DNA of 11,129 nt from CAZWSX01 sp964636985 (GTDB lineage Bacteria > Planctomycetota > Planctomycetia > Pirellulales > Pirellulaceae): contig CAZWSX010000069.1 in NCBI GenBank assembly GCA_964636985.1, positions 1 through 11,129 on the forward strand, in the 5' to 3' direction. A program made the position numbers and the translations under genes. The notes below the pieces were generated by a model. That model saw only the letters and a list, made by a program, of their open reading frames with translations. It had not been told where the DNA came from and searched no databases. Numbering within the stretch: the stretch's first letter is position 1; each line of letters begins with the position of its first letter. This document shows, in pieces, positions 5,801 through 11,129 of this stretch.

Positions 5801-8449
5801 TACGGGTACGACAATCTCGGACGGCAAACAACCGTAACGGACCCCTTAGGGCGAGTGACGACGGCCGCTTACAACGATCGCAATTGGGTGACGAGTGTCA
5901 CGCAACCCGACCCAGACGGGGCCGGTTCAGCGACGTCGCCTGTCACGAGTTACACATACCTTGCTAATGGCCTGGTGAGTACGGCTACCGATCCACTCGG
6001 ACGCGTCACGACGTATGCATACGATAACCTCGACCGAACGACAAGTGTGACCTATGCAGACCCCGATGGGGCCGGAAGTCTCACGTCGCCCGTCGAGTCT
6101 TGGACCTATGATGCCGAAGGCAATGTGCTGACGCACACTGATCCACTTGGAAACGTTACGACAAACACGTACGACAATCTGTTCCGAATCAAAACGGTCA
6201 CAGGGGCGGACCCTGACGGAGCTGGATCACTCACGGCGCCCGTGACCACTTACACATATTCGTCGGCGGGTGTGTTGTCAAAGATTACTGATCCGCTCGG
6301 TCGCGACACGACGTTTGGATACGATTCCTTCAATCGTCGAACCACAGTCACTGATCCGCTTGGAAATGTCACGACCACGGCCTACAACTCGGCGGGCTTG
6401 GTGGCAAGCGTGACCACTCCTGATCCCGATGGGGCTGGATCGCTTACGGCTTCCACGACGAGTTACACCTACGATGTGTTTGGCCGGCAGTTGACATCTA
6501 CCGATGCCAACAGCGGTGTGACGACCTGGACGTATGACGCGATGGGCAACGTCACGTCGATCAAGGACCCTGTCAACAACACAACAACGTGGACCTACGA
6601 CGGGCTAGGAAGGAAGACCAGCGAGACCAATCAGCTCAACAAGACCGAGTACTATTACTACGACGTCGCCGGTAATCTCGCCCGCGTCAACAATCGCAAT
6701 GGAAACTCGATCCAATACACGTACGACGATCTGGATCGGCTGCTGACGGAAAAATGGTACGACGGCGCGGCAACGGCTCCCACCGCCAATGCTGCGACCA
6801 CCGTTCAGGGTAGCGGCCCAACGAACGAAATCCAGCAGGTTGGATTCACGTCGGGATTTGGAACGCTGTCGGGGAGCTTTTCTCTCACTTACAACGGTCA
6901 AACTACCTCGTCGATCACGCTAACAGGCGTCGGCACATCGGGAGAAAACGCGGCCACGGTTCAGTCGGCGCTGGCGGCTCTTTCCAACATTGGAAGCGGC
7001 AACATTTCGGTTTCCAAGACGTCGGACACTAACACATCGCGGCTTTGGCAACTCACGTTCCAAGGCTCCTTGGCCGGGACCAACGTTAGTCAGGTAACCG
7101 TGAACAGCTCCGTCACATCGATGGGGTTTCCAGCGACAGTTCAACAGACAACGGTCACTCAAGGCGGGAGCGGAACCAACGAACAGCAAACCGTCACCGT
7201 TTCCAACGCCACCGGCGGGACGTTCCGACTTGCATACAACAATGCTCAGACCGTTGCGATTGCCTACAACGCCTCGGCGAGCACTGTCCAGTCAGCGCTG
7301 CAAACCGTTCTTGGAAGCGGCAACGTCACGGTCAGTGGCAGCGCGGGCTCGTACACTGTAACTTTCACGGGAACGTTTGCCGGCACAAATGTATTGCAAC
7401 TTTGCAGTGATTCCTCGCAACTGCAAAATGGAACGCTCAATCGCACGCTGACTTACGCCTACGATGCCGCAAGCCAAATGACGAGCGCCGGTGACTCGGC
7501 AGCGACCTACGCCTACAGCTACGACAACCTAGGGCGAGTCACGAGTACAACGCAAACGATTGCCGGATTGACTCCCACAATCACGTACGCTCAGACTTTC
7601 AATGCGGCCAGCGATCGCACGCAGCTTTCGGCAACGATTGGCTCAACCGCTGACTTTCTGAATTCATTCTCCTACGACAATCTCCATCGACTGACATCAC
7701 TCAACCAGCAGAGTCAAAGCGGCGGCAACACCGTTGCAACAAAACTTGCTGACTTCGCCTACAACAAGCTGAACCAGTTAACGACCATTGACCGCTACCA
7801 AAACACGGGGCGAACGAACGAAGTGGCACAGACATCGTACTCTTACGACACCGGCAATCGCCTCACTGGAATCGCCCACACCCAAGGTTCAACAAATCTC
7901 GGCACGTATGGTTACACGTACGATAACGCGAGTCGAATTACGCAGATTGCCTACACCAATGGAACGTCCGCGTGGAACACGACGGACAACTTCACCCACG
8001 ATAAGAACAATCAGCTGACCGGAGCTGACTATGGAAGCCAAACGGACGACACATTCACCTACGACGCTAATGGAAATCGCACAGCCAGAAACGGCACGAG
8101 CACCACGGTCACGACCAATAACCGGATCAGCACGGACGGAACTTACAACTACACGTACGACGACGAGGGAAATCGGCTCACTCGCACAAAGATCAGCGAC
8201 AGTTCCAAGGAGGAATATACTTGGGACCACCGCGATCGCCTGACTGGCGTGACGTTCAAGAACTCATCGGGAACAGTCCTAAAGACTGTCACGTATGCCT
8301 ACGACGTCTACAACCAATTGGTCCGAAGGACGTACGATGCTGATGGCCCCGGCAGCGGCGCGGCTGTTGACCAGTTTTTCAGCAACCTGGATGGACAGGT
8401 CCAATTGCAATTCGAAGGAGCGGCAGCCAGCACGCTAAGCCATCGCTAA
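2840..8449 (+). CDS. Giant RHS/YD-repeat protein, N-terminal part ending at a premature in-frame TAA
   Basis: This part is 1869 aa. Residues 1-39 are basic and end in LFLESLERREVFA, which resembles the LEPR-XLL-type N-terminus of large planctomycete proteins and is probably an export or surface signal. Residues ~40-136 look like an Ig/cadherin-like beta domain (VLANDF, GSFTFTPTTGFTGVASFTY). Residues ~137-335 are a beta-rich region before the repeats. From ~335 the chain is YD repeats (xxYDxxGNLTSxTD). In RHS proteins these wind into a hollow shell that encloses a C-terminal toxin. The shell is interrupted at ~788-862 by a Gly/Ser/Pro-rich linker and at ~1326-1529 by a duplicated beta domain. 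The ATG at 2840 follows GTGAGGTG and places the basic motif at the N-terminus. An in-frame ATG at 2615 would add 75 atypical residues. The stop falls in SHR-stop-LWGP, where SHRYLWGP is expected, and the reading frame continues to 9586. Confidence 0.9.
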   Translation: MLAIAEKVRHLWNKRSKLRRRKVERKLFLESLERREVFASLPIGIDDLTYSTALNTAITVNAASGVLANDFQVNGSSLTATQVGSATGGTLTSLGSDGSFTFTPTTGFTGVASFTYRVDSGSDQGNLTTVNIAVNQKFSARTNYDNFSQNGTLLDGANVIHQQLPQGVDLVYRSDTSKIKPIVAVETTLLSSAGVPDSIEAQLTFNGVAQGLVTYSNTGLSAGTPLRFALAADGTGLSTGMYDWSMTITAKYSGTSYVHTFTGKQAVINRTGSEFGNGWSLNGLDKLVTSSAGALLVKGNGDVLWFESNGAGGYKSAAGDLTNSSLTYNSGTGVYTRTTRSGAVQSFDSSGLLTSNKDANNNTTTFSYSSGKLSSITDPFSRATTFTLSSGKVTSITDPAGRSSSLTFTSDKLTQFDLPDPDGGGSLTSPQWKYAYDGTTGLLNKQTDPRANDITFAYNSTSSRLTTVTHPGSINEQIDAWLPMGLRTGTGNTVQKIVDVKPSFTDTRGWQWWVQLDRFGNVRQTKDAYSAITTSSLDSNGRVFQVVGADPDSSGPLTSPVKKFGFNSSGDVIRIVNEDNSTTNFTYNSLGEVLTATDELGRTTTMTYDSAGNMLTSTDNAGNATTLTYNSRGQVLTQTSADPDGAGSLSAQVISCTYDSYGRLSTITKPGSATTTFTYTTSDCVASVTDERGNVTSFTYDNLDRVAVCTLPDPDGAGSLTSPTRTYTYDASGNKTAIADSFGNQTTFTYDAFNHLSKITTADPDGAGSLIAIETNFSYDAGGSLTSSTTPSTGGTDAGGGGHVDLPVCPVVNNLSVGGFGPSTSTSGGGTSNPMVVYGAMMATIQSASSNSPPPFPTANNITYSYSRDAYGREVARSKKQGGTTIETESTTYDNLGRITSLTDKLGRKQTWTYDSRGQVTEYVDNAPVSGTPNKSLYTYDAAGQLTSMTDFRGYTTTYTYDSLGQLTKVTLPDPDGSGQNYSPVIQYGYDNLGRQTTVTDPLGRVTTAAYNDRNWVTSVTQPDPDGAGSATSPVTSYTYLANGLVSTATDPLGRVTTYAYDNLDRTTSVTYADPDGAGSLTSPVESWTYDAEGNVLTHTDPLGNVTTNTYDNLFRIKTVTGADPDGAGSLTAPVTTYTYSSAGVLSKITDPLGRDTTFGYDSFNRRTTVTDPLGNVTTTAYNSAGLVASVTTPDPDGAGSLTASTTSYTYDVFGRQLTSTDANSGVTTWTYDAMGNVTSIKDPVNNTTTWTYDGLGRKTSETNQLNKTEYYYYDVAGNLARVNNRNGNSIQYTYDDLDRLLTEKWYDGAATAPTANAATTVQGSGPTNEIQQVGFTSGFGTLSGSFSLTYNGQTTSSITLTGVGTSGENAATVQSALAALSNIGSGNISVSKTSDTNTSRLWQLTFQGSLAGTNVSQVTVNSSVTSMGFPATVQQTTVTQGGSGTNEQQTVTVSNATGGTFRLAYNNAQTVAIAYNASASTVQSALQTVLGSGNVTVSGSAGSYTVTFTGTFAGTNVLQLCSDSSQLQNGTLNRTLTYAYDAASQMTSAGDSAATYAYSYDNLGRVTSTTQTIAGLTPTITYAQTFNAASDRTQLSATIGSTADFLNSFSYDNLHRLTSLNQQSQSGGNTVATKLADFAYNKLNQLTTIDRYQNTGRTNEVAQTSYSYDTGNRLTGIAHTQGSTNLGTYGYTYDNASRITQIAYTNGTSAWNTTDNFTHDKNNQLTGADYGSQTDDTFTYDANGNRTARNGTSTTVTTNNRISTDGTYNYTYDDEGNRLTRTKISDSSKEEYTWDHRDRLTGVTFKNSSGTVLKTVTYAYDVYNQLVRRTYDADGPGSGAAVDQFFSNLDGQVQLQFEGAAASTLSHR
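2915..2956 (+). other. LEPR-XLL-like N-terminal motif of the RHS protein
   Basis: Residues 26-39 read KLFLESLERREVFA and follow a run of Arg and Lys (residues 15-26). Many very large planctomycete proteins begin this way, with L-x-L-E-x-L-E-x-R-x-x-L-A before the first folded domain. The motif supports both the choice of start at 2840 and the assignment to planctomycetes. Its role is thought to be in export or surface sorting, which is not proven. Confidence 0.7.
4097..6445 (+). repeat. YD repeats with periodic DPDGAGSL-type loops
   Basis: Ten copies of a loop related to DPDGAGSLTSP begin at 4097, 4487, 4763, 4976, 5126, 5759, 5909, 6059, 6209 and 6422. Four consecutive copies are exactly 150 bp apart (5759-6209). 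Other gaps are 213 and 276 bp, which are 150 plus one or two times 63 bp, where 63 bp equals one 21-residue YD unit. The array is therefore built from a 50-residue module with optional added YD units. The Asp-rich loops could bind a metal ion, which is inference. The copies differ at the DNA level, so the array is not a recent tandem expansion. Confidence 0.8.
5201..5425 (+). other. Gly/Ser/Pro-rich non-YD linker inside the RHS shell
   Basis: Residues ~788-862 break the YD pattern with low-complexity sequence, including GGTDAGGGGHVDLPVCP, STSGGGTSNPM and SNSPPPFPTANN. YD repeats resume at once with ITYSYSRDAYGRE. The segment may be a surface loop or a hinge between two halves of the shell. 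It has no recognisable domain. Confidence 0.55.
6815..7426 (+). repeat. Two tandem copies of a ~90-residue beta domain inserted among YD repeats
   Basis: Copy 1 is about 6815-7111 and copy 2 about 7163-7426. Both open with G-x-TNE-x-Q. Both then show a GTFRLAYN-like strand, an ATVQSALAAL / STVQSALQTVL helix, a GSGN-I/V-x-V-S turn, and end with TFQGSLAGTNVSQV / TFTGTFAGTNVLQL. The copies are clearly homologous but diverged, and copy 1 carries a few extra residues. I recall similar repeats in large surface proteins of planctomycetes and marine bacteria, where a binding or spacer role is assumed. YD repeats continue on both sides (YTYDDLDRLL before, LTYAYDAASQ after). Confidence 0.7.
8447..8449 (+). 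other. Premature in-frame TAA in the RHS gene
   Basis: The codons read CAT CGC TAA TTG TGG GGA, or H-R-stop-L-W-G. RHS proteins usually show H/E-R-Y-L-W/Y-G-P here, so one base change from TAT or TAC explains the stop. The frame stays open for 378 further codons with full RHS similarity, and there is no frameshift or insertion at the site. Confidence 0.85.
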
Positions 8450-9586
8450 TTGTGGGGACCGCAGACCGATCAGCTCCTAGCGGATGAGAACGTCAGCAGC
8501 CTTGGGAGTGCGGGCAATACGCTCTGGACACTCGCGGATCACCTGGCGACAATACGGGATATCGCCGATCAGAATGAAAGCACGTACGCGACCACGGTGG
8601 CGAATCATCGCGTGTTCAATGCTTTCGGATCTTTGACAAGTGAAACAAACAGCAGCGTGGGCGAAGTCTTCGCCTTTACCGGGCGGATGCGCGATGACGT
8701 CACCGGTTTACAGAATAATCTCAACCGCTGGTACGACCCTGGCCTCGGCCAGTGGCTAAGTGAAGATCCGATTGGGTTTGAAGCCGGGGATTCGAACATT
8801 CGCAGGTATGTCGGACATGATGTGCTTCGACAAACAGACCCGACGGGACTCGTGCAACCACTGAGCCCATTCGGCAACCCCATAAATAGCCTGGGACCAA
8901 CTCCAACGCAAATGGCTGCACGCATTGACGAGGACGAACCTCTGATTAATTGGACGTACGAAGCCAACACTTTAGGTGCGATATTGAGTAATCCACTTTC
9001 GGCATATGGAGGTGGGGTTCAGGGAGGAGGGCAGGGCTGGCTCAATATACTTAACGGTTTAACAGATACGGCCACGGCGTATCAAAACAATGTTGCTTGG
9101 ACCTACAACAATTTCACTCCACAAGGAATATTGAGTTCAGCACTCGGTCTCGGCATGCCCTATGCCCCGTCTCTCGGCGACTGGTCAAGAGATATCCTTG
9201 TCAAGGACGAGTACTTCCATAATGCTAGTAAGTTTATAGGTTCGCAGGCGGTATTGACGCTCGCCAGTGCGGGATGGGTGAGTTGGTGGGGCGCCACAGG
9301 GCGACCAACGTTTGGCCTGGGTGCGACGTCCCTGCGGTCTCCAGCTCCTACTCATGCAATGTTTAATGTAAACGGCAGGTGGTACCACGCAGGTGCATTC
9401 ACGCTCCGAGGTAATCTACCGCCGACAACACAAGGAACCTTGCCGTATATCAGCAACCTGCGGTGGTGGAATAACATCACCGGCATACCTATCCTTAATC
9501 CGACAGCCCCGACACAGATCACTGCGAGCGGTAATTGCCTTACAACAGCGCTTCGAGCCTTCTATGCCGGATGGTTTGGGTTGTAA
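8450..9586 (+). CDS. RHS C-terminal part: RHS-associated core plus variable tip (putative toxin)
   Basis: The frame is the same as the upstream RHS part and starts directly after its TAA; TTG at 8450 is the first possible start. It encodes 378 residues. Residues ~1-52 (LWGPQTDQLLADE, HLATIRDIAD) finish the last shell repeats. Residues ~53-134 form the RHS-associated core (FAFTGRMRDDVTGLQNNLNR, WYDPGLGQWLSEDPIGFEAG, RRYVGHDVLRQTDPTGL), which normally marks the point where the toxin tip is released. The 244-residue tip has a Gly-rich pretoxin-like part (GVQGGGQGWLNILNGLTDTA, PYAPSLGDWSRDI) and a terminal part ending in SGNCLTTALRAFYAGWFGL with a lone Cys363. The N-C-x-x-x-A ending faintly recalls papain-fold toxins, but I cannot assign an activity. 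No ribosome-binding site precedes the TTG, so it is better read as the severed end of one gene than as an independent one. Confidence 0.82.
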   Translation: MWGPQTDQLLADENVSSLGSAGNTLWTLADHLATIRDIADQNESTYATTVANHRVFNAFGSLTSETNSSVGEVFAFTGRMRDDVTGLQNNLNRWYDPGLGQWLSEDPIGFEAGDSNIRRYVGHDVLRQTDPTGLVQPLSPFGNPINSLGPTPTQMAARIDEDEPLINWTYEANTLGAILSNPLSAYGGGVQGGGQGWLNILNGLTDTATAYQNNVAWTYNNFTPQGILSSALGLGMPYAPSLGDWSRDILVKDEYFHNASKFIGSQAVLTLASAGWVSWWGATGRPTFGLGATSLRSPAPTHAMFNVNGRWYHAGAFTLRGNLPPTTQGTLPYISNLRWWNNITGIPILNPTAPTQITASGNCLTTALRAFYAGWFGL

Positions 9587-9663
9587 TATGGACGATGTCC
9601 TGCGATTTTCGCGACGACTTTGTTGCAGTGACAATTTCCTAACGTAGCGGTTAATGATGACTT

Positions 9664-9975
9664 ATGGCTAGTGATACTGAGTTTGTGCTGCGAAGCAGTG
9701 ACGAACCCGCACTTTGTGCACTCATAGGTGAATTCGACGCGTTCGAGAATGTTGCGGTCGAAGAATTGTCCGAGTTGCCCTACGACAGTTGTGTCGTTGT
9801 GCGCATTCAGGATGCTGGCGGCGCAGGTGTAGTTTCGATCGCAAAGCCGAGGCCTAACAGTAATGATGTTGCGATTGCCACTGTTGCCAGGCCAAACGCA
9901 TGGTGTCGAAGCGATCATGTAATATACAAGAGAATCTGTGTAATATTAGGACGATATGGTGAAATGATTACGTAG
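9664..9975 (+). CDS. Small hypothetical protein, candidate immunity protein for the RHS tip
   Basis: The 103-aa product starts with ATG at 9664, 77 bp after the RHS stop and on the same strand. Two in-frame TGA codons lie just before the start, so the frame cannot extend upstream. The N-terminal half is strongly acidic (EFDAFENVAVEELSELPYD), followed by a strand-rich segment (SCVVVRIQDAGGAGVVSIAK). Small acidic proteins encoded directly after an RHS tip are typically the cognate immunity proteins, which is the only basis for the role. I recognise no family. No clear ribosome-binding site is visible (TTAATGATGACTT precedes the start), and the product is short for an immunity protein, so it could also be a decayed remnant. 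Confidence 0.55.
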   Translation: MASDTEFVLRSSDEPALCALIGEFDAFENVAVEELSELPYDSCVVVRIQDAGGAGVVSIAKPRPNSNDVAIATVARPNAWCRSDHVIYKRICVILGRYGEMIT

Positions 9976-10254
9976 CTCGCGCGTCCGTCCGGTGTCAAAA
10001 TTAGTGCACAGTCGACTTCGCGTCGCTGTTCGCGCAATCACCGCCCAGTCAAGCGAGTTTCGCGGCATCGATGTTCGCGAGGACGGAACAAATGCGGCCG
10101 AAAAGTCGCGACAAGCACAGGTCGGCGCGCACCGCTAGAGCAGGCGAAACATGAGACCGCAAGAGTCAGTGCTATGCCCCACGTCGCGAGTAGTTTTTCA
10201 GGAGTCCGCCCAAGCGAGAACTGCCGCGAACCTCGTACGCGATTTTGATCCCTC

Positions 10255-10269
10255 AAAAAGATCTCGCGC
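10255..10269. repeat. Direct repeat AAAAAGATCTCGCGC, copy 1
   Basis: This 15-bp sequence recurs identically at 10435-10449, exactly 180 bp away. Its 3' part overlaps the left arm of the large inverted repeat at 10265-10320. Read on the minus strand it is GCGCGAGATCTTTTT, a GC-rich segment followed by a T-run. Confidence 0.65.
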
Positions 10270-10320
10270 TGTTAACTGGCGCGAGGCTCCCAAACTTTTG
10301 ACACAGTAGTTAACAGCGCG
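10265..10320. repeat. 12-bp perfect inverted repeat CGCGCTGTTAAC / GTTAACAGCGCG
   Basis: The arms lie at 10265-10276 and 10309-10320 with a 32-nt spacer. With small mismatches they extend outward to 10259 and 10327 (AGATCT against AATCT). Each arm ends in the palindrome GTTAAC. A third GTTAAC at 10334-10339 lies in TGTTAACTG, which also occurs at 10271-10279. On the minus strand the second arm is followed by GAGATCTTTTT. This could therefore terminate the rep-like transcript, though the loop is long for an intrinsic terminator. An origin or operator is equally possible. Confidence 0.6.
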
Positions 10321-10362
10321 CGAATCTCTAGGTGTTAACTGAAGTCGCGTTTTCCGTAACCT

Positions 10363-10395
10363 GTTCTGTTCGGTTTTGGGGGGACCGAACAGGAC
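10363..10395. repeat. Strong hairpin, 12-pair stem with a G-rich loop
   Basis: GTTCTGTTCGGT (10363-10374) pairs with ACCGAACAGGAC (10384-10395) with a single G-T pair; the loop is TTTGGGGGG. No T-run follows directly on either strand, so it is not a classic intrinsic terminator. A stable hairpin downstream of a rolling-circle-type rep gene could be an origin element, which is inference. Confidence 0.6.
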
Positions 10396-10434
10396 CTGAA
10401 CTTTTACAAACTCTTGAAGAGTAAGCAGTTACGA

Positions 10435-10449
10435 AAAAAGATCTCGCGC
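10435..10449. repeat. Direct repeat AAAAAGATCTCGCGC, copy 2
   Basis: Identical to 10255-10269. On the minus strand it lies 36-50 nt past the stop of the rep-like gene and reads GCGCGAGATCTTTTTT. It could take part in transcription termination there, but no strong stem precedes it. Confidence 0.65.
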
Positions 10450-10484
10450 GATTTAGTTCGAAGAGTGTTCTGCCCGTTGTGCTA

Positions 10485-11129
10485 TCAAAATGGGACCCTG
10501 TCCTCATCAACGATTGCCCCATTCCCTTCCGCTTCAAGTTTGAGTCGTCGTTGCGTGACTTCGGCCGCGACCGCATCGGCATCAGCGCGCATTAGTTCAT
10601 TCGACCGCCACAGCAGGTCCGTTCCGCTAGCAATGTCGCGATCACCCATCGCGACTGCTGAGGCTAGACAGCCCATCGCTTGCCTGACGAGGCGTTCTAC
10701 ACAAGGCCGTTTGACGCGTTTGGAGATCGCTAGCGGTACTGTCGGCTGCCCCACCCATTGCCTAAATGCTTCCTGAACGGCAAGCCAACCCGTCCACGTT
10801 TCGGCCCGAATTTGGTTTTTATTTTCGCGATCCACATCTTCCGCAGTGAAGCGGAACCACTCGCAGCAGAGCCATTCCACAATGTGCTGGAGTTTGGATG
10901 GCAACTCGTCACATCCCTCCAAATTCCAGCTTTCGCGAAGCACGTCTCGCGATAGTTGAAACTCGACGCGCGTTGCAGTTTTAGGAAGTCCACCCCAACG
11001 GCGCTGGACGAGGTACTCGCGCTTTGCCGGGTCGGATTTTGTTTCGAGCAGCTTATCGTAAATTCGAAGCTTGACTCGGGATTCACCGATATCGAAACCA
11101 GTCAATGATCGCGGGTAGTCGAAATAGAT
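10485..11129 (-). CDS. Replication initiation factor-like protein (Rep, C-terminal part; 5' end cut by the window edge)
   Basis: The frame is open from the right edge to TGA at 10487-10485, giving 214 visible residues. An internal TTG at 11105 should not be taken as the start, because the frame continues upstream as IYFDYPRSLTGFDIGES. The order GFDIGES, VKLRIYDKLLE, REYLVQRRWGG and TRVEFQLSRDVLRE matches my memory of the replication initiation factor (Rep_trans-like) family in plasmids and integrative elements. That family nicks the origin to start rolling-circle replication. The K-x-R-x-Y-D-K and R-V-E-F-Q segments are the family's best markers. The catalytic Tyr is not identifiable here. 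The C-terminal ~110 residues are helical and charged, of unknown role. With the integrase and xis-like genes on the same strand, this suggests an integrative replicating element. I assign it to the family from memory of the pattern only. Confidence 0.7.
   Translation of the reverse strand: MYFDYPRSLTGFDIGESRVKLRIYDKLLETKSDPAKREYLVQRRWGGLPKTATRVEFQLSRDVLRESWNLEGCDELPSKLQHIVEWLCCEWFRFTAEDVDRENKNQIRAETWTGWLAVQEAFRQWVGQPTVPLAISKRVKRPCVERLVRQAMGCLASAVAMGDRDIASGTDLLWRSNELMRADADAVAAEVTQRRLKLEAEGNGAIVDEDRVPF

Larger units (their letters stand above)
9976..10484. other. Gene-free stretch between the RHS locus and the rep-like gene
   Basis: No open frame here looks coding. The left half (9976-10250) is rich in CGCG tetranucleotides. 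It contains GTGTCAAAA (9992-10000), the exact inverse of TTTTGACAC (10296-10304). The right half (10255-10450) holds a dense group of direct and inverted repeats listed separately. The stretch lies downstream of both converging genes, so it should include their transcription ends. It may also hold a replication or transfer origin of the element. Confidence 0.5.

Noticed and set aside
9588..9647. 19-codon ORF starting directly after the RHS stop (TAATATG)
   Set aside because: I considered it as the original start of the immunity gene shifted out of frame. A single indel cannot join it to the 9664 frame, because that frame has TGA codons at 9655-9660 while this one stops at 9645.
9562..9918. 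118-codon minus-strand open frame across the RHS end and the small ORF
   Set aside because: It overlaps the RHS 3' end and most of the same-strand immunity candidate. The plus-strand frame fits the RHS context better. It cannot be fully excluded.
10363..10395. Hairpin as a classic rho-independent terminator
   Set aside because: Neither strand has a T-run directly after the stem.
1..11129. CRISPR array, tRNA or rRNA genes
   Set aside because: No regularly spaced short repeats with spacers, no cloverleaf-like sequence and no rRNA signature were seen on either strand.

Overview
The window most likely comes from a planctomycete, probably Pirellula/Rhodopirellula-like. GC content is moderate. 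The giant protein opens with a basic segment followed by LFLESLERREVFA, which resembles the N-terminal LEPR-XLL-type motif of large planctomycete proteins. Its YD repeats carry the DPDGAGSLTSP loops that I associate with planctomycete RHS proteins. The assignment rests on recognition, not on a database search.

Layout. The left part (1-1286, minus strand) is a mobile-element module: a small excisionase-like helix-turn-helix gene (1044-1286), then a tyrosine recombinase (982 down to 1, running off the left edge). From 1287 to 2839 there is about 1.55 kb with no gene I can defend. Positions 1863-2255 of that stretch are unusually rich in inverted repeats. A very large RHS/YD-repeat gene occupies 2840-9586 on the plus strand. 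It is split by one in-frame TAA (8447-8449), exactly where RHS proteins usually have the Tyr of an 'RYLWGP' motif. The first part (1869 aa) holds the N-terminal motif, an Ig/cadherin-like domain and the YD-repeat shell. The second part (378 aa, same frame) holds the RHS-associated core, ending in DPTGL, and a 244-aa variable tip. A 103-aa ORF (9664-9975) follows and is the natural immunity candidate. A 509-bp gene-free stretch (9976-10484) carries a cluster of inverted and direct repeats. The right edge (10485-11129, minus strand) is the C-terminal part of a protein resembling rolling-circle replication initiation factors.

Interpretation. Rep, Xis-like and integrase genes all lie on the minus strand, and the RHS toxin/immunity-like locus lies between them on the plus strand. 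The simplest reading is an integrative, replicating mobile element carrying a polymorphic-toxin locus as cargo. The premature stop suggests that the RHS gene is newly inactivated, is decoded by readthrough or reinitiation, or contains a sequencing error. The sequence alone cannot separate these. Both element ends, including any att sites, lie outside the window.
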